Shown one piece after another: positions 34,012-45,362 of a stretch of DNA of 64,000 nucleotides; the stretch's first letter is position 1; every line of letters begins with the position of its first letter. The position numbers were made by a program, and so were the translations under genes. Under the pieces are notes generated by a model. That model worked only from the letters and a program-made list of their open reading frames with translations, searched no databases and was not told the origin of the DNA. The stretch covers positions 62,001 through 126,000 of the forward strand of contig CAHIKZ030005577.1 of NCBI GenBank assembly GCA_903632075.3, read 5' to 3'. The stretch comes from Acanthosepion pharaonis. Lineage: Eukaryota; Mollusca; Cephalopoda; Sepiida; Sepiidae.

Positions 34012-34483
34012 TGTCGGAGTTAACTCCTCCTTTAGTTTGTAACCCTTTCACCAGGGGTCTCTCTTCCCTGGCTATAAAAAGCCGATGACCCTTCGCCTCT
34101 TTCTCTTTCTCTCTCAGGCCTTCGCGTCGACACCTGGAGGTAAATCTCTCTTTTTCTTCAGGCTTTCAGCTTACAACCTCGAAATGTAGGCGCTCAAAGT
34201 GCTGAGAACACGCTAAGCAGAATACACACACACACAAACGCACATATATAATATTCACACACACTTTGTCCTTTTGTAACTGTTTCTATGTAACCTGTTA
34301 TTAATATATATATTTGTATACATATATTATCGGTCTTGTGTTTTGTTTGTTTTCTTTGCATTCTTTGGACTTAATTAAAAGTCCAACTTTCTTGTGTAGT
34401 TGGACCGGCTAGCAGGAGAATCTGAACCCACATGTGTTTCTTCTACTTCTACTCTGACAACCTCATCGCCACGGTCCACTACA
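34012..34483 (+). mobile_element. Solo LTR, 472 bp, TSD TATG
   Basis: It begins TGTCGGAGTTAACTCC and ends GGTCCACTACA, with exact TATG at 34008-34011 and 34484-34487. A strong TATAAAAA lies at 34073-34080, followed by a CT-rich stretch. The CpG-bearing content contrasts with the AT-rich flanks. No gag or pol adjoins it. Confidence 0.82.
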
Positions 34484-34559
34484 TATGTTTATATTTTAGC
34501 AATAAGTTTATTGAAAAGAATGAAATATTTAATTTAAGGCAATTTTGTTGTGTTTATTA

Positions 34560-35085
34560 ATTATTCCTTTTTAACATACAACGTGTGTTAGCACGTGCGA
34601 TACCCTGTCTTCATCAGCCCCCGACCAGGGGTGATATCACAGTTTCGGTGACTATGGCGGGACTGCCACCCCTGGTGCCACCAGCAGCGTCTGCCACCAG
34701 GCAAGGTATGAAGATAAGCTAATTGATCGTTCCTTTAAGTAAATTCTATCCGTAATGAAATTTTCCTGAACGTGTTCGCCGTTATTGACGCGCTCGTAAA
34801 AATCGTTATAGACGACCACGCAAATATTTCACTTGCGCATCATATTTGTGTAATATATTAACTTGCTCTGTACATATTAGATACTGTAAAAGGAAATAAA
34901 TTATTTGTTTGTACAGAACTATGACATTCACTGTGGGCCAGGGTCTGTGTGACTCTTTACTTACCTAAAAGTCCACTCATATATATACTATCCCTCCTAA
35001 AAAAAACCCACCGTCATCCCTTAACAAAGATACTAATGATAACCATGGTAACCATATGTATATATACTATAAGTCAAAAGTTATT
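34560..35085. other. GC-richer segment of unknown origin
   Basis: The stretch at 34580-34720 (GCACGTGCGATACCCTG; GGCGGGACTGCCACCCCTGG) is unlike its surroundings. It sits between copies of a duplicated AT-rich segment, so it is probably an insertion. I could not find its ends. Confidence 0.4.
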
Positions 35086-35239
35086 TGACTTTTGATCAAT
35101 AGGAATGTATTAAAATTTCAAAGATAACAGACAAAACTTTTATTAATTTTTTTAAATTCTTATAACAGATGAATTATTTAATAAATGTTGCAAAATATTT
35201 CATCTAAGACAATTTTGTTGTGTTTATTAATATTTACTT

Positions 35240-35920
35240 AAGAATATATCTCTAAAGAAGTGATGGATTTTTTTATTTTTATTTATTAATCCAACAGATT
35301 ATTTCTTAAATGCCTTTATTTAGTGGATACCCATATTTGAGTAGAAAATTCCTTTTATTTATTAATGTATATTTATTTATTTTCATCTACCAGCCTGAAT
35401 ATTAAAGAAATCTTATTAAAAACAAATATGCTCTCTTTCTTTAAAAAGATTTCTCAAATATTCAAACCAATATGGGTATCCACTAAAAATAACGTTTAAG
35501 TATTAATGATATTTATTCAATATTGCAAATGAAAATAAGTGATAGCAAAGTTATTTACATTTCTGGTAGAGTAGACTCTTCCTTTTAAGGTAAATTGGGC
35601 CCCCACAAACTCAAGTATAAAATTTATTTATTTTTTATTTTAGATTCAGGCTGAAAGCTAAATGGCAGTGACTGGAGCTATTTCTGTCTATAAAAATAAG
35701 CTATGCTTAATTACTACAGTGAATACCCACAAGTAAAAAAAAATCATACATTTTGGGATCAATAAAAATAATAAAAAATCACATTTCAAACAAGCCTCCC
35801 TATAAGTATAAAATTTAGAGACCTATACATATTTGCTATAGGCATTTGACAATCTCAACAGCCACTTTGTAAGTTTTTTTTTTTTTTTGTGGGGCGATAA
35901 TAATGATTTTTAGTGATAAA
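35240..35920. other. Unassigned AT-rich stretch
   Basis: An imperfect inverted pair exists: AGTGGATACCCATATTTGAG near 35320 and CAATATGGGTATCCACT near 35469. It may be a small MITE. Nothing coding. Confidence 0.35.
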
Positions 35921-35924
35921 AGTC

Positions 35925-37405
35925 TAATTAACCCATAGCTGGGAAAAGAAAAGGATGATTCATAACTTTCCCAACAGTATTTGCATGTAAGTAAATATTG
36001 TTGCGGACCCTGTAGCATGCAGTGCTGGTTTATTAAAAAGTGGCCTTGTGCCAGACACTACTTATGACTACTGAATCCACAAACAAAGTAAAAATATTGA
36101 GTGAGTGATCTTAGTGAGGAAAATGGTTATTCAACAAGTGCATAAAAATAATAGATAAAGTAGATAGCCAGGATTAAATGACAAAATGAGTCTGGTGGAA
36201 AACAGATAAGAAATTTTATTTGGATAACAAATAATCTTGTATCAACAGTGGAGACTATCAGAAAAGGTAAGGTATGTTTTTAGCCTGTAGGCAGTTAGTA
36301 ATATGTAGTAATTAATAGAATTTTAAAGTTCCGCGCCAAAACGAATAAACCAAGATGGCTAAGGCGGGAAAAGTTTCTTCAGAATGAAAGTTCTGGAATG
36401 TAATCTTCTTGTACAAAAGGTGTAAGCATACACAGCAAGGAAAAATACTCACAGTGAGGTTTAATAATGTGTGTGTAGTGTTATCTTTTTAAGGTACTGG
36501 TTCATAATGTTAAAATTCAAAAGAGGTGTATGAAAAGTTCATCAATCTTCTTCAGTGAAGGAAAATTCAGAGTTGTTCGCATCAAGACGAGAAGTTGGTC
36601 TTGGGAAAATATGATATCGACAGTGTCGTAGAACTCTGGTAGGGAAAAAAAGGAAAAGTTGTTCGCATCAAGACGAGAAGTTGGTCTTGGAAAAATATAT
36701 TGACGACGGTGTCGTAGAACTCTACATTTTCTAGCTGAAAACGGATGAAAGTTCGACAGGCTGTTTGCATCAAGACGAAGTTGAGTCTTGGAAAAAATAT
36801 ATTGACGACGGTGTCGTAGAACTCTACATTTTCTAGCTGAAAACGGAGAAAGGTTCAACATGCTGTTTGCATCAAGACGAGGATGAGTCTTGGAAAAGTA
36901 ATATGTTGACATGTTGAAGTTTTGGTCAGTTAAGAATAAGATATTCCGGCCCGCGTATGGGTTAGGGGCACGGAATAAATGAGTTGACCTGCTAGCTTGA
37001 AAATCAGGACGCAACTAACTTGAAAACGCCGATCGTCGGTGACGTCAGGAAACACGCGGGAAAAATTCAAATTCTGATTTTAGACGTTATCAGGAGTAGC
37101 CAACAACGTCGAAGTCAGCAATAAAAAGGATGGCTTACTGCTATATCTAGTCGAAAGTGAAAGAAAGGGGTGCAAAACGCGCGCGCACACACGCAAAAGG
37201 GTGGAATTCACGATTCCACAATATAACAAAACCAACTGAAATTGAAATTCAGCTTTCTGATTAACAATTCCAAGCCATTATCTATTACACCACCCCCACA
37301 TCGAAGCTCACAGCACCTGGTACTCCCAAATGGTTACCCATCTAGGTACTTAATGTTGCTTAACTTTGGTGATTGTACAGGAACCACTGTTTCAACATGA
37401 TATAG
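35925..37405 (-). repeat. 5S + tRNA SINE split by an LTR
   Basis: The body lies at 35928-35998 and the tRNA and 5S parts at 37221-37400. On the minus strand the order is GTTAAGCAACATTAAGTACC, ATGGGTAACCATTTGGGAGT ACCAGGTGCTGTGAGC, then GGTGTAATAGATAATGGC. Removing 35999-37220 restores a continuous copy homologous to 5308-5558. Confidence 0.75.
35999..37220. mobile_element. LTR-like insertion, 1222 bp, TSD ATAT, with internal tandem repeats
   Basis: It begins TGTTGCGGACCC and ends GATTCCACA, flanked by ATAT at 35995-35998 and 37221-37224. Its place inside a known SINE proves it is an insertion. From about 36555 to 36900 a block of about 80-110 bp (GTTCGCATCAAGACGAGAAG ... GTGTCGTAGAACTCT) is repeated four times. 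The 165-codon minus-strand frame at 36517-37014 spans these repeats (word RLDANS recurring) and is probably not a gene. The right end has a GTGGAAT/ATTCCAC inverted pair. Probably a long solo LTR. Confidence 0.7.
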
Positions 37406-38320
37406 CTGCAAGCATGAATTTGTGAATAATTTGAAGTAAATTTCTTTTATTGCTAGAAAATTGATTTACATGAATTGTTGTTCTTAAAAAAAGTAACTAA
37501 AATTCCTTTGTTGTTAAGGGAAAAAATTGTTTTTGCATGAATTGTTGTTCTTTAAAAGAAAATAGATTTATATTTTGAAGAAGTTGTGGAGTTCAGCGTA
37601 CCCGGATTAAAGGAGAATTTAATACGGGATACCCTGCCCACAAAATACAACGCAAATTTCAAGAAGAAACAACACGATAAGGAACGTTTATAAAAAATAG
37701 AACATATTTATTATCTTGTGAATAGGGTAAAAAAGATTAATGTTTTAGTTCGTTTCAGCAAAAATGTGACTTTGATAAAAATGTCTGTGTTCGCTGTCCT
37801 TTAACAGAGTAGCAGAATAATGTCTGTTTCTTTTGTTTTGTATAGTTGTAAAATGAAAAAGGGGCGAGCAATTTAAGTTGAAAAAAGAGTGTGAATGTGG
37901 AATAAAGATAAAAGGAAAATGTACTTATGAATTGTTTTGGAGTCAGTTGTAAATTTGTTGTTGTTGTTGTTCCTTCCTACTCCACTTTTCGGCTCTTTGT
38001 GTCGGTTTGAGTCAGTGATGAAATTTACTGTCAATCTTCTGTGAACTCTTGCGCCCTTCTCTGACTCACTGATTAGTGACTGACTTGAAAACTGTATTTA
38101 TTGTTGACTTTTTTTTTTCACACTGGCTCGTTATCTTTTTTTGGGGGTTAGCAAATCGCCTCCTTTCATTGATCAGAAAATTAATTTCACACCTTATTGT
38201 GAAATCTGTTTTTGGTCGTTTTGATCCAATTTTGCGGGTGTGCAAATCTACTTTGTGTTTTTTTTTAGTCATTTGTTGGAATATAGGATTTGTATCCTAT
38301 AAAGTATTTGCCTTGATAGG
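37406..38320. other. Unassigned stretch with a GC-richer part
   Basis: The part at 37585-37680 (GTGGAGTTCAGCGTACCCGG) and the part at 37960-38290 look promoter- or LTR-like, but no terminal repeats or target duplication were found. Open frames are under 90 codons. Confidence 0.35.
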
Positions 38321-38321
38321 C

Positions 38322-38500
38322 TGAGGTGCAAAATAACTTGATGGTGAACAAAAACTTGGATAGTTGAGTTAAAGGGAGATAACTAATACTTAGATATCCA
38401 GAAGAGGGATAGCATGTGGAACTAGAACAATCTACCCCAGTAGATGAAATAAAGGCTTCAGTTCGATATTCTAATCACCTGAAACATGAATATGGAATCA
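38322..38500 (+). repeat. 'GGCCGAAA' interspersed repeat, truncated
   Basis: CTGAGGTGCAAAATAACTTG, GAACTAGAACAATCTACC and AATCACCTGAAACATGAATA TGG follow the consensus. The GGCCGAAA centre is deleted. Confidence 0.6.
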
Positions 38501-38699
38501 AAAGGCCGGAGCTGTTGACACTAAAAAAGACAGCATGAAAGACGCTAAAGTTGATGAATATGGAATCAAATGCTTTTTTTTATTTTTTTACTTATTTTTT
38601 AGAACATTGTAAATTTTGATTAAAAGACTTTTTGTTTCTCTTTTTTATCAGCTTGGCTGATAAATTCCCCCGTTTGAAACATTAATTTGGAAAATGCAA

Positions 38700-41600
38700 A
38701 ATGAAAATAAGATTTTAATAAATTTTAAGAAACTATACAAAATGGAACTTTATAAATAAGATAAAGAATTTTTTTTTTTTTTCTTTGAAAACTCTATAAT
38801 TTTGCTTAGGAGTTTAGGATTATATCAAGATGTAAGTTGTCTTTTTCTGGAGTGTAACATACAAAACTCAATAAAACAAAAAATATTATTTAATTTCAAA
38901 AGCTTTTAATTGCTTTTATTTATTCCAATAAACATGGGATAGATGAAAAATGAGCAACCATTGTTTTTATTTTTTACATTATGTTGAACTTCTAAATTTT
39001 GATGTTGTTTTAAGTAGATATATATTTGATTTTTTTAATCCTTATTAGTAAAAACTAATGAGTCTTCGTATTAAAAAAATTAATTTGTTAATGTGTTTAC
39101 CAATGAAATCTACGGAAGTTGACCGAGCCGTATACGGTATTAATTTCACTACTTTCATCTAGTTTTTCATCGTAGTCCTGTAATGTTTGGTTGAAATGAA
39201 AAAATGTAGGAAATTCGACAATAAATTCAAGACACAACCTTAAAACCCAGGTTGTGTGTGTTTCACATTTTGCCTCTAGAAAACTAAAAACTTTTTCAGT
39301 CATTTGCCATATTGTTTGCTTTCAGAAAAAAAAGTTTCATGGGATTATTTGGTATTTTTTCCAGATAAAATTCATTTCGAGAATATAGGCTGTGACAAAA
39401 TGACTTTTACTATGAATTTTTGGATACGGGTCTATACTGCCCTCAAAAAAGTGCAGCACTTTATTTTAGTTTTTTTTTATTTATAATCTGCTAATCTAAT
39501 TTCTTGATTTTTGTCCATTCTGTGCTTGTATGGGGAAACGTGAAGATCTCGGCTCTTTTATCTTTAAAACATTTTTTCACGAAGAAAGTAAGTAAAAGTT
39601 TCTTTCAAAATATTTTAAATAAATTGTAATTTTTTGTTTCGAATTTTAAACGAAGAAAAATTTTAAAATTTTTACACAACAGGGCAACAAAATAAAAATT
39701 TCAAAAATTACTCAAAATTTGGAAATATCATCATGAAAAAATTTTTTTGTTAATTTTCAGTTGTGATTTTCGCGAAATAATAGAAAAATTAACCTGTGAG
39801 CTAAATAAGATAAGAATTGTTAAGATAAAACTCTCTGTCTTTTTTCTGGACTCTAGAGGAAGAGGAGAGTTTAGAACTTTGATTTTTGGTTGACCGAGAT
39901 CACTGGTGACTCACGGCGAATCTAATAATGAATATTGGATTTATTTTTTTTGAATTGCTAACAAACAAAACGATTTGGAATTTTAGCAGTTCAGCAGTCT
40001 ATCTTTCATTTTGTTTAAAACAAAACGATTAATTTTAGCAGTTCAGCATTTAAGGTTCAAGTTTTAAAATTTCATATATCTTCCTTTATTGAACAAAACG
40101 TACAAAATAGATTATCATCATAACGTTTAAGAGTAAGTAAGACTAATCAAAACAGAATAACTGAAATTTTTAAGATCAGCGTTCCGTTTCGCAATACGGT
40201 CACGTCGGCGTGAAGGTGTGTTTAGGAAACAGGAATCCTTTCAAACAAGATTTTAAAATACTGCTTACAGTCGCCGAAGTACCCCATATGTTTTAAGTTT
40301 AGCCCTGGTAACTTATGGAAGTAGTAGTAATTGTGTTTAAAACCATAAGGATAATTTTTTAATGTTCCATAAAAATATGAAAGTAGACATCATTTTAGTG
40401 ACACGTCTTTAAAAATTCGATAACAATAAAAAAAAACAAATGAGCATGCTGAATGTCGAAAACTTAAATTAAAAAAAAAAGAAAAAAATTGGGGTAGCTT
40501 GATAATTGTTAAAACAAAATTATTGAATTTATCGGCTTATAAATGAGTTATAATATTTTTAAAAATTTTCTTTCTTTATTGAACAAAATTACAAAATTGA
40601 TGAAAAATAAATTATTGTCGTATAATAGAATATTTTCAACTGAATTATCTCTCTTTATTTTCGCTCTTCCGAAAACATTTGGCATTGATTGCAAACGATG
40701 TTTATGGTTAATATTGTAATAATGTAATTTAACCAAAACATTTTTAGTCTATGTAAAATTTTACGGATTTTCTCTAATTTTTCTTTGTAATAAGGAAAAC
40801 AAATCAAACAAAAAGAAGTAAGTTTTTTAACGTTTTCTTAATTTCTTTTACAAAAATTCACTCAATTAAAGAAAGTATATTGTTTAAGTTTTTCTTTACA
40901 CTTGAAAGCCTTTTTCACGCCAAAGAATTAAGAAAATACTTTACGAAATATTTTAATTTTATCCACTACTGAATCTTAAAATTATCAGCAACTAAATTAA
41001 ACGAATCCTGATTTGAAAAGTGATTACATTTTTTTTTATTCATCTTTCATTTTTTAATTTAATGAACTTTGTTTTTTCTCACTATGCCATTTTAATTTTT
41101 GTAAATCATACTGCTTTACCATAATTTCCAAACTTCAAACAAACAAGACAATTTTCTATTTTTGTTATAAAGAATTAAATTTAGATCCCCTTAAAAAAAG
41201 CGATGGCTAAATTTAAAGAAAAAAAGAAAAATGAACTTTAAAATTAAAAATGTGCTTTCTTAAAGCTTTTTTTATTTTAGTTTCAATTTCCAATAAGCAA
41301 AAGTCCAAAAACAAATCCTTTGGTCTTACTCTTAATAAAAACTTTAATTATGATTAGTTTTTGTTTAAGTAAGATTTGGAATTTTTTTTTCATTTCGTAT
41401 ATCCTCATTTTATTTTAACGAATCTTTGGAGGCACCTAAATAAAATATTTTCTTGACCAACACTTCTTAAGCTTCATGCACACATAGACATGAATATTGA
41501 TATAGCTTCTATCACCGAGGCAGACTCCAGAAACTGGGACGTTAGCCTAAAAATCATGTAAATTGTAAAAAATGTAGAGTTAAAGACGTTATTTAAAAAA

Positions 41601-42760
41601 AAAATCTTTGACCCTCATCATGAATATTATTAGATTAGTAGACTTGACAATAGAACTAAATCCGAGTGGTTGAAGTAAGTGACTACAGTTGTTTAAAGCA
41701 AAGTAGTTGACTGGTTCAGGTTTTGTAGGGGTGTGTGCTACTTCCCTAAAAAACAAAAAAAAAAAAAAAAAAAAAAAACGGTGGTGATAAAATTGGAGGT
41801 CCAGAAAAAATAAAATTATGAAATATTGATTAATGAACATATAACCGCGACCGAGTGCTTCTTAAACAAGGAAAATAATTTTGTTGATTTATTGTACAGT
41901 ACATGAATCTTTCTTTCTACTCAAACAATCTAGCTTCATTAAAACGTTTTCTCAGACAAAAACGAACCAACAAACATCTGCACGAATGGGAATCATAGTT
42001 ATTTTGAGAAAAAAAATATATATTAAGAACAATAAACGATATATATATAAATTTTAACTCGGGAATTTGACCCTGAATCTAGACTTTTTACACTAAATCC
42101 ATTTACGGTGATTTTAATTTGTATTCTTCATCTTTTTTATATTGAATAATTTATTGCTTATCTAATAATAATATTAATAAAGTTTTCACCCAGAAGCGGT
42201 GATAACCCAAATATTGTTCCTAATATTAAATGGTCATTGTTTTTTTTTGACTGAATACAATTTCAGATCCACAAAAAAACTGTCAAAAGGGCGGTTTTTC
42301 TCTTGACACCGCTATAAATTACTGTATACTCCTTAGACTATGTTTATTTTTGTTTATTTTTTTTAAATATATGTTTAGAATTTTAATATAAAAAATGTTA
42401 CACACTGTAATTTTATGTTTACAAGATTATAAAAATTTGAACCAATTATAAAAGTTTTATGAAGAAATAAATATGAAAACGAATTTAAAAATTTTTAAAA
42501 ATGTGAACCACCTGAAATGAAATGCTTTCCATTTTATAAAGATTTATTATTTTCCATTTTATGAAGAAATAAAAGTGAAAAGAGCTTTTTTATTCAGAAA
42601 TTTTAAAAAGTCTGTGAATAATAAAATAATTATTGTAAAAATTCATTTTTCTTTAAAAAATTTTTTTTTTTCAGATAAGAATTACCTTAGTATATGTTAT
42701 TCAGAAAAGTCATAAAAAGCTTTTTTAATTAAATATTGTCTTAGTTTTATTACCTTTTTA
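38700..42760. repeat. Long AT-rich repeat tract, second large copy
   Basis: It shares blocks with 13.1-17.8 kb. One is AATTATCTCTCTTTATTTTC with ACATTTGGCATTGATTG near 40640-40690. Another is a GTAAGTAAAAGTTTCTTTCA A module at 39585-39610. A third is the TTAATTAAATATTGTCTTAG block near 42725. A fragment of the GCCGGG-ended element (AAAACCCAGGTTGTGTGTG) lies near 39241. A poly-A run lies at 41750-41778. No gene. Confidence 0.45.
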
Positions 42761-42884
42761 ATGCATATTATAATTAGCTTGTATATATCAATTGCTAATA
42801 ATCCATGCATTAAATCTATATTATGGCTTGAGAAAAAGAAAGCTTACAAAGGGATATGTGACACTATGAGTTGGATATATGCGC

Positions 42885-42975
42885 ACGCGTGTGTGTGTGT
42901 GTGCGCCTGCACATCTGTGTGTGTGTGTGTATATATACACCCACACATCTGTGTGTGCGTGCGCGCGCAAACATA
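42885..42975. repeat. Compound GT/GC/TA microsatellite
   Basis: Alternating purine-pyrimidine sequence (GCGCACGCG, GTGTGT, TATATACACC, GTGCGCGCGC) covers about 90 bp and is a candidate for Z-DNA formation. Confidence 0.85.
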
Positions 42976-43099
42976 TGTGCGAGAAGATTAGTTAGATTTG
43001 ACCTGGGTATCAAACTTCAAGACCCAATGACTAGATTAGAAATCTAGATAAAAACATGTTTTGAACATATGGCCAAAAGGGTAGATAAGTGTTAAGTAC

Positions 43100-43690
43100 T
43101 TGTCAAAATACGAAGATAGTTAAAAGACCGGCTCTGGTCAAAACTTAAAAGGGTCTGAATTTAATGTCCCTGGATCAGAGTCAGCTAGGCTAGGAAATAT
43201 TTTTATGTCCACTTTTCTTCAAAGGGAGAAATGGCCATGAAAAAGTTATGGGTTTATTCGTGGGTGTCCCTTCCCCGGAAATGATGACAGAGGTCTCTAT
43301 ATATATATACGGGAACGCTTGGGTTAGTGAAAGACTTAGTTTAGGTTCGAGGAAGGGATTCAGGCCGTAGCAAGTAGCAACGAAGAGCGACACCCTAGCA
43401 GCCGGACATTGTTAGTTAGGATATATTTTTTTTTGCCAGCCGAGAATCAGCCCAGAGTTAACTATCCACAAAAGGTCACATGCCCTCCCTCCTCTTTTCG
43501 TTCTACCCAAGTTTGTAGTTGTGTTTTTCTTTTGCATGTGAACCTGCCTTTCGCTCGATCCACCGCACAGAAATTCTACGACGTGGGGTCTATATCTCGT
43601 GCAATGAGAGCAGAGGTGGGTAGCTTCACAGATGCCATTATTCTTGGAAAACAGAATTATCCTAAGACTTGTATTGTGTAAAGAATATCT
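43100..43690 (+). promoter_or_regulatory. CpG-bearing, TATA-containing segment, possible promoter or LTR
   Basis: TATATATATA lies at about 43299-43308. CpG-rich sequence follows (AACGAAGAGCGACACCCTAG), and then a 90-codon open frame (43409-43681) with no recognisable domain. Its composition matches the solo LTRs in the window, but I found no terminal TG...CA pair with a target duplication. It may be an LTR with worn ends or a first exon. Confidence 0.35.
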
Positions 43691-43694
43691 AAAC

Positions 43695-44320
43695 ATAATG
43701 AAGTATTTTTTTTTTCTAAAGAGACAATAAATGCCTCTAGAAATAATAGTGATCTAATATAAATATTTTATTTTGTATATAAAAATCTGAAAATTAACAA
43801 GTAAAAAAGTTATTATAGACTGATTTATTCAGAGTTGTGTCCCCATCTTGTCATAGTTACAATGATATTTTATGAATTTCAGATAGAAGAAATTAATCAG
43901 TCCACCAAGTTACAGTGTTCTCATTTCATTGTTCATTTCAGGCAATATCTCAAGCTAATTCTTTGTAAAAGCTGATTTTTTCCTTTTCATTAGAACTAGA
44001 AGATCTGGTGATATGTTAAAACAAATGAGGCATATTTAATGTGGTCATGCATAAAAATCACAAAAATAGATTTATTTTGAGATGTTGAGGTTTTAAACTC
44101 AATGGATTGCTTTGAACCTTTATCCAGATGAAACAATTCTGTTTATGTGTGCCCTGATGACATTTTTTTTTTTTTAAATATCTATTCAAATCTAAAATAT
44201 TATAAAAATAACAATTTTGACTTATGATGGATATTAAAAAGGTCCCTTATAGTAGTGCACAAGGTTATCAAAACATGACAGTCAACCTTTGATCATGGGC
44301 CAAGTACATTCAGTAAAGGG
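43695..44320. other. Unassigned AT-rich stretch
   Basis: No gene seen. Confidence 0.3.
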
Positions 44321-44322
44321 CT

Positions 44323-44940
44323 TCATCATCATCATCTTGCGGCCTCAGCCGAGATTGAACTCACTACACCTCTCCAGTATTCCCTATCTGTCATAGCACC
44401 TAAAAGATCTTCCTTAGGGATCAATGTGTCTCGTTTTATCCTATCTGGAAAGGTTAACTTGCATGATCGATTATCAGATGATGGGTGCCTCCAGAGTACA
44501 AATGATAACACAAGTTCATCTGTGGCACGTGCACAATGCCCAGCAAACTGGACACGTCTCCTGCAAACTAAGGTTGATACTCTCAGCAAGTCTCCATATA
44601 TCATTTCTAGAGTTGGGTGGTTTCGCCATGAGAGATTAAGCACTCTTCTTAAAAAGATGTATAACATCCATCTAAACGGCGCTGTTGTTTTTGCTAAGAG
44701 AGTCAAGTTTCAGAGCCATAGAGTAAGATTGGCTCAATAAGTACGCGGAAAAGTTGGATTTTGAATTGACGAGCAAGATTGATTTCAGATCTTATCCATT
44801 TTGTTACAAGCAGTCCATGCTATACCTTTTCTAATGTTGAAGTCTTTCTCAGAGTTTTTGATGTGTGATCCTAGATACTTGTAGTCTTCAACACATTTGA
44901 GGATATTATCAGAGTGTTTTGATCTCATGATTGAAGCTTA
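44323..44940 (-). pseudogene. RTE-like LINE ORF2 C-terminal remnant with TGA-repeat tail
   Basis: The minus strand reads KCVEDYKYLGSHIKNSEKDF then RKGIAWTACNKMDK near 44790-44905. After small breaks come LFRVLIEPILLYGSET, NLSWRNHPTLEMIYGDLLRV, RRRVQFAGHCARA and SSISAEAAR. This is the post-catalytic region of non-LTR reverse transcriptases of the RTE-like group (YLGS, LLYGSE, AGHC). The 3' end is a (GAT)n/(GATGAT) tail, on the plus strand CATCATCATCATC at about 44323-44335. A 124-codon frame (44332-44706) is open, but the upstream part is frameshifted. The same 3' tail occurs in the SINE at 49155-49571. Confidence 0.75.
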
Positions 44941-45322
44941 ACAATCGCCTTTACATAAGAAACTAGTAAATTCTGAACTGAGGGAGATTCAAAGTATTAA
45001 TCAACAATGCTACTTCAAAAAATCTTTTACAAGATCATAATGATAAAATATTAACAAACTGATCCTAAAGTTTTGGTGAAAATAAAGCACTGTAAATTTT
45101 GCCAGTTTGTAAAAAGATGTTTCCCAAATTGGCAAAAGGAATTAACAGAAAATCGTTTTGTGTTCCTACAATGCAGTCATTTCTCATTTAGAGAAATCAC
45201 TTCCAATCACATTCAACTATTATATCTTTGCTATAGATATTCTTTAGACTATTAACAAAAGTGGTAAGTCAAATGTAATTGGAATGGTAACTTTAAAATT
45301 AAGACAGGATGACAGATAAACA

Positions 45323-45348
45323 TTTTTTTTTTTTTTTTTTTTTTTTGG
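45323..45348. repeat. Poly-T run
   Basis: Long T homopolymer, possibly a retroposon A-tail in reverse. Confidence 0.7.
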
Positions 45349-45362
45349 CAAACTGGGATCTT

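Noticed and set aside
36517..37014. A 165-codon gene
   Set aside because: It spans four tandem DNA repeats within an inserted element. Kept only as a finding.
43409..43681. A 90-codon first exon
   Set aside because: No domain and no neighbouring exon was found. It shares composition with the LTRs, so only the regulatory-like character is reported.
44424..44740. Plus-strand proteins of 71 and 104 codons
   Set aside because: They run antisense to the RTE-like LINE remnant, whose minus-strand reading has family motifs.
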